64,000 bases of DNA from Comamonas avium (lineage in GTDB: Bacteria > Pseudomonadota > Gammaproteobacteria > Burkholderiales > Burkholderiaceae_C). The stretch covers positions 28,179-92,178 of the forward strand of contig NZ_JACSQK010000010.1 of NCBI RefSeq assembly GCF_014836675.1. The letters run 5' to 3'. Below are positions 59,679 through 64,000 of this stretch, piece by piece (the first letter of the stretch is position 1; each line of letters starts with the position of its first letter). The translations under genes were made by a program, and so were the position numbers. Below the pieces are notes generated by a model. The model made no database searches and had not been told where the DNA came from. It worked only from the letters and a program-made list of their open reading frames with translations.

Positions 59679-60638
59679 TTACGCAGTTTGTAACAAGCGG
59701 TGTCGAGCCTCTTGGTACTCACGCTTCAAACGCGCGACCAAATCAGCTGCAGGTTGAATTTTGTCAATCGCACCAATGCCTTGGCCACAGCCCCAGATGT
59801 CCTTCCAGGCCTTGGTACGGCCAGAACCAAAGTTCATCGCGCTAGGGTCAGAGTCTGGCAAGTTATCTGGATCCAGACCCGCAGCACGAATGGACGGTGC
59901 CAGATAATTGCCATGCACACCCGTAAACAGGTTGGAATACACCACATCGTCCGAGTTGCAATCCACAATCGCTTGCTTGTAGGCTTCTTCAGCCCGCGCC
60001 TCTTGTGTGGCAATGAAGGCAGATCCAATGTAAGCAAAGTCAGCTCCCATGGCCTGGGCTGCCAAAACCGCACCGCCAGATGCAATGGAGCCTGACAGGG
60101 CTACAGGGCCGTCAAACCACTGGCGAATTTCCTGAATCAGTGCAAACGGGCTTTTCACACCCGCGTGACCGCCTGCCCCAGCCGCCACAGCAATCAAACC
60201 GTCGGCGCCCTTTTCAATCGCTTTATGGGCAAATTTGTTGTTGATGATGTCATGCATCACCACACCGCCCCAGCTGTGTACGGCCTGGTTCAAATCTTCA
60301 CGCGCTCCCAAGCTTGTAATGATCAGTGGCACTTTGTACTTCGCGCACACCTGAAGATCGTGCTCCAGGCGGTCATTGCTTTTGTGCACGATCTGGTTGA
60401 TGGCAAAAGGTGCAGCAGGCGCATCAGGGTGCGCTTTATTGTGTGCAGCCAGCTCCTCGGTAATTTCAGCCAGCCAGTCATCGAGCAACTCTGCAGGTCG
60501 TGCATTCAATGCAGGCATGGAACCGACAATGCCCGCCTTGCACTGGGCAATGACCAGCTTGGGGGTGCTGATGATGAACAAGGGCGAACCAATGACTGGC
60601 AGCGCCAAATTTTGTAGCACCGCAGGAATTTTCGACAT
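59679..60638 (-). CDS. Nitronate monooxygenase family flavoprotein
   Basis: A 319-residue FMN enzyme of the NAD(P)H-dependent flavin oxidoreductase/nitronate monooxygenase family, a TIM barrel. It has LALPVIGSPLFIISTPKLVI at the N-terminus, the glycine-rich flavin site AVAAGAGGHAGVKSPFALIQ around 150-170, and SGSIASGGAVLAAQAMGADF around 195-215 that matches the phosphate-binding region. Such enzymes oxidise nitroalkanes or act as 2-enoyl-type oxidoreductases; the substrate is uncertain. GGAG lies eight bases before the ATG. It follows the acyl-CoA dehydrogenase gene on the same strand. Confidence 0.88.
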   Translation of the reverse strand: MSKIPAVLQNLALPVIGSPLFIISTPKLVIAQCKAGIVGSMPALNARPAELLDDWLAEITEELAAHNKAHPDAPAAPFAINQIVHKSNDRLEHDLQVCAKYKVPLIITSLGAREDLNQAVHSWGGVVMHDIINNKFAHKAIEKGADGLIAVAAGAGGHAGVKSPFALIQEIRQWFDGPVALSGSIASGGAVLAAQAMGADFAYIGSAFIATQEARAEEAYKQAIVDCNSDDVVYSNLFTGVHGNYLAPSIRAAGLDPDNLPDSDPSAMNFGSGRTKAWKDIWGCGQGIGAIDKIQPAADLVARLKREYQEARHRLLQTA

Positions 60639-60675
60639 GCAGCTGTCTCCGTGATTGTTATTTACAAGAAAAATT

Positions 60676-60711
60676 GACCGCTAGCGCTTATTTCAAAAGC
60701 ACTAGCAGCTC
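60676..60711. repeat. Short palindromic repeat, copy F
   Basis: CCGCTAGCGCTT (60678-60689) pairs with AAGCACTAGCAGCTC (60697-60711) over a 7-base loop. Its arms match those of the long copies, especially copy E, but the A/T-rich core is missing. It lies between the nitronate monooxygenase start and the acyl-CoA dehydrogenase stop. Confidence 0.6.
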
Positions 60712-60781
60712 ACTTTTTTCATCTTAAATGCAGACCTTGCATGATCTGCCTTGCACCGATGCTCGGGCTGTCACCCTTGCG

Positions 60782-62572
60782 TCAGAATGCATCCAGTGGC
60801 AATGCACAGGCGCTCTCTCCACCTGCCAAAACGCTGTCGCGCAGGCCTGGCACTTGGGTGAGAATGTGTTCCGCATAAAACTGCGCCGTGACCACTTTGG
60901 CCTGCATAAAGGCCACATCTACCCCCAGAGCCGCTTGATCTTGAGCCGCCAGCAAAGCGCGCCCCATCTGCCAGCCAGCCAGCAAATTTCCGGTCAGCAT
61001 CAAATACGGCACACTGCCCGCGTATACGGCGTTGGGTGATGCCTTGGCCTTGCCCGCCACAAATTCCACGACATCCAAAAAAGCCTGGCGCGCGGCCTTC
61101 AAACGCTGCGCCATGGATTGAGCGGCCTCGGTACCACTGGCCAACAATTGCGCCTCGGTTTTGGCGATCTGGGCCGCGATATCTTGGGCATTTTTACCGC
61201 CATCACGCGCTGTCTTGCGCCCCACCAAGTCATTGGCTTGAATAGCCGTTGTCCCTTCGTAGATGGTCAAAATCTTGGCATCACGGTAATACTGGGCAGC
61301 ACCGGTTTCTTCAATAAACCCCATGCCTCCGTGCACCTGCACACCCAGACTGGTTACGACCAAGCTCATCTCCGTGCTGTAGCCCTTGACCAGCGGCACC
61401 ATGAATTCATAGAACGCTGCGTTGGCCTTGCGCACTTCAGCATCGGGGTGGTGGTGGGCTGCATCGTAGGCCGCCGCAGCCGTACTGGCCATGGCGCGGC
61501 AAGCTTCAGTGGTGGCACGCATCGTCATCAGCATGCGGCGCACATCGGGGTGGTGAATGATGGCTGCGCTGCCCGCCACACTGCCGTCCACAGGGCGACT
61601 TTGCACACGATCACGCGCGTACTGCACTGCACGCTGGTAGGCGCGGTCAGACACGCCAATACCTTGCATGCCCACGCCGTAGCGCGCAGCGTTCATCATG
61701 ATGAACATGTACTCCAGGCCACGGTTTTCTTCACCAACCAGATAGCCAATTGCACCACCGTTGTCACCGTATTGCAGCACGGCCGTAGGTGATGCCTTGA
61801 TGCCCATCTTGTGCTCAATCGAGACACAGTGCACATCATTGCGAGCCCCCAGACTGCCATCGGTATTCACCAAGAACTTGGGCACCACAAACAGGCTAAT
61901 ACCCTTGACACCCTCCGGAGCGCCCGACACCCTGGCCAGCACCAGATGCACGATGTTGTCCGCCATATCGTGCTCACCGTAGGTGATGAAAATTTTGGTG
62001 CCAAATACCTTGTACGAGCCATCGGGCTGGGGATCAGCCTTGGTGCGCACCAAAGCCAGATCCGAGCCGGCTTGCGGCTCAGTCAAGTTCATGGAACCCG
62101 TCCACTCCCCGGTCACCAGCTTTTCAAGATAAGTAGCTTTCAGCGCATCGCTGCCTGCTGTCAGCAGCGCCTCAATCGCGCCATCCGTCAGCAGCGGGCA
62201 CAGCGCAAAACTGATGTTGGAAGCATTGAGCATTTCCACGCACGCAGCACCAATGGTCTTGGGCAAGGCCTGACCGCCAAAGTCCGCTGGGTGCTGCAAA
62301 CCTTGCCAGCCACCTGCCATGAATTGCTGGTAAGCCTCTTTGAAACCCGGCGTGGTTGTCACTTTTCCGTTCTGAAAGCTGGAAGGGTTGATGTCTCCCT
62401 GAATATTCAGTGGCTCCACCACACCTTCACACAGCTTGGCGCTTTCTTGCAGCACGGCTTGTGCGGTTTCTAAACCTGCATCTTCAAAACCGGGGATTTG
62501 CGTCACTTGGCTCAGGCCTGCCAGGTGCTCCATGCAAAACAGCATGTCTTTGATGGGTGCGGTGTAGCTCAT
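60782..62572 (-). CDS. Acyl-CoA dehydrogenase
   Basis: A 596-residue FAD enzyme that introduces the alpha-beta double bond of acyl-CoA thioesters and passes electrons to ETF. Family marks are GSMNLTEPQAGSDLALVRTK in the middle, VQVHGGMGFIEETGAAQYYR and YEGTTAIQANDLVGRK with the catalytic-type glutamate. It is of the long type (about 590-600 residues), with an extra C-terminal domain (DUF-like), common in Burkholderiales next to etfBA. It is cotranscribed in direction with etfA further upstream, supporting a fatty-acid or branched-chain oxidation role. Confidence 0.93.
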   Translation of the reverse strand: MSYTAPIKDMLFCMEHLAGLSQVTQIPGFEDAGLETAQAVLQESAKLCEGVVEPLNIQGDINPSSFQNGKVTTTPGFKEAYQQFMAGGWQGLQHPADFGGQALPKTIGAACVEMLNASNISFALCPLLTDGAIEALLTAGSDALKATYLEKLVTGEWTGSMNLTEPQAGSDLALVRTKADPQPDGSYKVFGTKIFITYGEHDMADNIVHLVLARVSGAPEGVKGISLFVVPKFLVNTDGSLGARNDVHCVSIEHKMGIKASPTAVLQYGDNGGAIGYLVGEENRGLEYMFIMMNAARYGVGMQGIGVSDRAYQRAVQYARDRVQSRPVDGSVAGSAAIIHHPDVRRMLMTMRATTEACRAMASTAAAAYDAAHHHPDAEVRKANAAFYEFMVPLVKGYSTEMSLVVTSLGVQVHGGMGFIEETGAAQYYRDAKILTIYEGTTAIQANDLVGRKTARDGGKNAQDIAAQIAKTEAQLLASGTEAAQSMAQRLKAARQAFLDVVEFVAGKAKASPNAVYAGSVPYLMLTGNLLAGWQMGRALLAAQDQAALGVDVAFMQAKVVTAQFYAEHILTQVPGLRDSVLAGGESACALPLDAF

Positions 62573-62640
62573 GTCTCGTCTTTCTTGTATTCAAAAATGG
62601 CTGTGGTCTTATTTGGCCTACGCAGGCGGCTATCTCTGAT

Positions 62641-63789
62641 TTATTGCGTCACACGTCCTTGGGCATTCACAATGCTCAAATCCACAAATTTGGAGCCCGA
62701 TTGAGAGTCAGGACGAAAGCTGACCCAGTAACCGCCCAAGTCCACGGCATTCAGATTGCGCAGACTGTCAGCCAGTTTTTCACTGGTCAGTGGCTGAGTG
62801 CGGCGCATGGCATCCACCAGCACCTTGGCATTCACATAGCCTTCCATCATGGGATAGCTCACCGGTATTGCGTCACTGTCAGGCTGCTTGCTCACCACGT
62901 CGCGAAACTCTTTGTTCAAACGGTTGTTAGAACGGTACGGGTTGGGCACCACCTGCGCAATCGAGACGCCGCGCATCACATCCACATGCAACCGGGTTGC
63001 CAGCTGCTCAATGTCTGCACCGGAAGTGGCATAAATTTGAGCAGCCCCGCCTTCGGCACGGTAAATCTCCACAAAAGCTGCAGTCACTGGACTGGACGCC
63101 ACGACGATGATGGCCTGCACGCCGGGTTGCGCTTTTTGCAAACTATCAATCACCGCTTCTTGCGCTGCTTTGCCGGCCTTCAGCATGCGGCTGTGAATCA
63201 GCTTGGCTCCTGAAGCCGCAGCAATCTCAGTGACCTGTGCCTCCAGTGCCTTGCCTTCCTGGTCATCACGCTCGTCATATACGATCGCCAGGCGAGTCAA
63301 ACCCAGCGTGGCCAGATGCTTGGTAATTTTCTCAATCTCTTGCGGCAATACCGCACGGGTGCTAAACAGCTGCTGAGCCTTCAGAACACGGGCATTCGTG
63401 CTATGAAAGCCAACCAGACTGATTTGCGCCTGATCCAGCACCTTGCTATCGAGCAAGGCCAGTAAATTGCGATTACCAAAATAACCAGCCAACGCGATGG
63501 GCTTGGACTCCTGGAGCAAGCGCTGAGTTTGCTTGACCGTATCCTGCGGACTGGAGCGGTCGTCGAGACTGACCAGACGCACGCGCTCGCCGTGCACGCC
63601 ACCTGTGCGATTGACCTGATTGAAATACAGGCGCATGCCTTGTGCATAGGCCTTGCTCTGCACGGCCCCAGCACCTGTCAGTGGTGCGACTTGCCCAATG
63701 ACCCAGTCAGCATGCACCCATGTGCCTGTGGTGGCACAAGCTACGGCCAGCACCCATTGGCCAAGCCTGCCCCTGCTTGTCTCCTGCAT
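62641..63789 (-). CDS. ABC transporter periplasmic substrate-binding protein (type 1, amino-acid family)
   Basis: A 382-residue periplasmic binding protein with a signal peptide (WVLAVACATTGTWVHA) and the type 1 (Leu/Ile/Val-binding-like) fold: YFNQVNRTGGVHGERVRLVS, LAGYFGNRNLLALLDSKVLD and IQVVVASSPVTAAFVEIYRA-like segments. It is likely to capture an amino acid or related compound, but no permease or ATPase gene is adjacent, so it may act with a distant transporter or as a sensor. GGGAGA lies about six bases before the ATG. Confidence 0.82.
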   Translation of the reverse strand: MQETSRGRLGQWVLAVACATTGTWVHADWVIGQVAPLTGAGAVQSKAYAQGMRLYFNQVNRTGGVHGERVRLVSLDDRSSPQDTVKQTQRLLQESKPIALAGYFGNRNLLALLDSKVLDQAQISLVGFHSTNARVLKAQQLFSTRAVLPQEIEKITKHLATLGLTRLAIVYDERDDQEGKALEAQVTEIAAASGAKLIHSRMLKAGKAAQEAVIDSLQKAQPGVQAIIVVASSPVTAAFVEIYRAEGGAAQIYATSGADIEQLATRLHVDVMRGVSIAQVVPNPYRSNNRLNKEFRDVVSKQPDSDAIPVSYPMMEGYVNAKVLVDAMRRTQPLTSEKLADSLRNLNAVDLGGYWVSFRPDSQSGSKFVDLSIVNAQGRVTQ

Positions 63790-63859
63790 GTCGTATCTCC
63801 CTTGTCGTCAGGTCATTGTTGTTGAATCCGCGCTCAACGCATGCCTGCCCCTGATGCAA

Positions 63860-63888
63860 AAAAGGAGGGGCCTGCCCCTCCTTTTTTT
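63860..63888 (-). terminator. Terminator of the etfA transcript
   Basis: AAGGAGGGG (63862-63870) pairs with CCCCTCCTT (63875-63883) over a 4-base loop. On the minus strand T residues follow (63857-63863). It lies just after the etfA stop and may partly separate etfA from the downstream binding protein gene. Confidence 0.85.
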
Positions 63889-63895
63889 CCGCAAA

Positions 63896-64000
63896 TTACA
63901 GCGCTTTCACCAGCTCTGGAATGGCCACAAACAAGTCAGCCTCCAGGCCATAGTCGGCCACCGAGAAGATCGGTGCTTCCGCATCCTTGTTGATCGCCAC
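63896..64000 (-). CDS. etfA: Electron transfer flavoprotein alpha subunit (C-terminal end only)
   Basis: The last 34 codons of a minus-strand gene run into the right edge: [20 protein letters not shown] and then [14 protein letters not shown] before the TAA at 63896-63898. This is the highly conserved C-terminus of EtfA, which accepts electrons from acyl-CoA dehydrogenases. The FAD-binding parts lie outside the window. Its position upstream of the acyl-CoA dehydrogenase gene is consistent. Confidence 0.9.
   Translation of the reverse strand: MAINKDAEAPIFSVADYGLEADLFVAIPELVKAL

Overview
The window comes from a beta-proteobacterium of the family Comamonadaceae (order Burkholderiales), most likely Comamonas or a close relative. 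This rests on protein identities and gene order, not on a database search. Supporting blocks are hisS-yfgM-bamB-der-hfq-hflX-hflK-hflC-DUF2065-hisZ-purA, ndk-rlmN-pilF-rodZ-ispG, and yhbY/rlmE-ftsH-folP-glmM. Most of the window is ordinary core chromosome. I see no tRNA, rRNA, CRISPR, phage, insertion sequence or plasmid function.

Layout. (1) 1-23.3 kb: an almost unbroken minus-strand run. It begins with surE-pcm-nlpD (survival and cell division), then rluD, scpB, a RluB-type synthase, ndk, rlmN, pilF, rodZ, ispG, hisS, yfgM, bamB, der, hfq, hflX, hflK, hflC, a DUF2065 protein, hisZ, purA and a phosphoribosyltransferase, ending in a clear terminator; a truncated EI24-type membrane protein lies at the left edge. 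(2) 23.5-31 kb: a protein with a degenerate GGDEF domain, a GltS glutamate carrier followed by a lipoprotein-like gamma-glutamyltransferase, and a Fur-box-preceded TonB siderophore receptor. (3) 31-36 kb: the most accessory-looking part, with a phospholipase-D lipoprotein, an orphan XRE regulator, a GlxA-type regulator, an unrecognised membrane protein and a 630-bp gene-poor stretch. (4) 36-45 kb: glutathione-dependent formaldehyde dehydrogenase and S-formylglutathione hydrolase, separated by a sodium:solute symporter with a 43-residue partner and a DEAD-box helicase; then a PAS-GGDEF cyclase, a VF530 protein and a glycosyltransferase. (5) 45-52 kb: yhbY diverging from rlmE-ftsH-folP-glmM, with a sigma-32-like promoter before ftsH; then rnk, a GbsR/MarR regulator and a DUF3014 protein. 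(6) 53-59.5 kb: a full cytochrome bd operon cydD-cydC-cydA-cydB-cydX. (7) 59.6-64 kb: nitronate monooxygenase, acyl-CoA dehydrogenase, a periplasmic binding protein and the 3' end of etfA.

The main signal not explained by genes is a family of imperfect-palindrome intergenic repeats. Four copies are about 76-80 bp with arms related to AGCT-N5-CGCTT; three of these share an A/T-rich core that is nearly identical in two copies and inverted in a third. Two shorter hairpin-only copies also occur. One copy lies inside the cyd operon between cydB and cydX, and one just upstream of fghA. A second signal is a perfect 10-bp-arm palindrome eight bases before the cydD start codon. Two very small genes, cydX and the symporter partner, are read directly from the sequence. 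No clearly new multi-gene system is evident.
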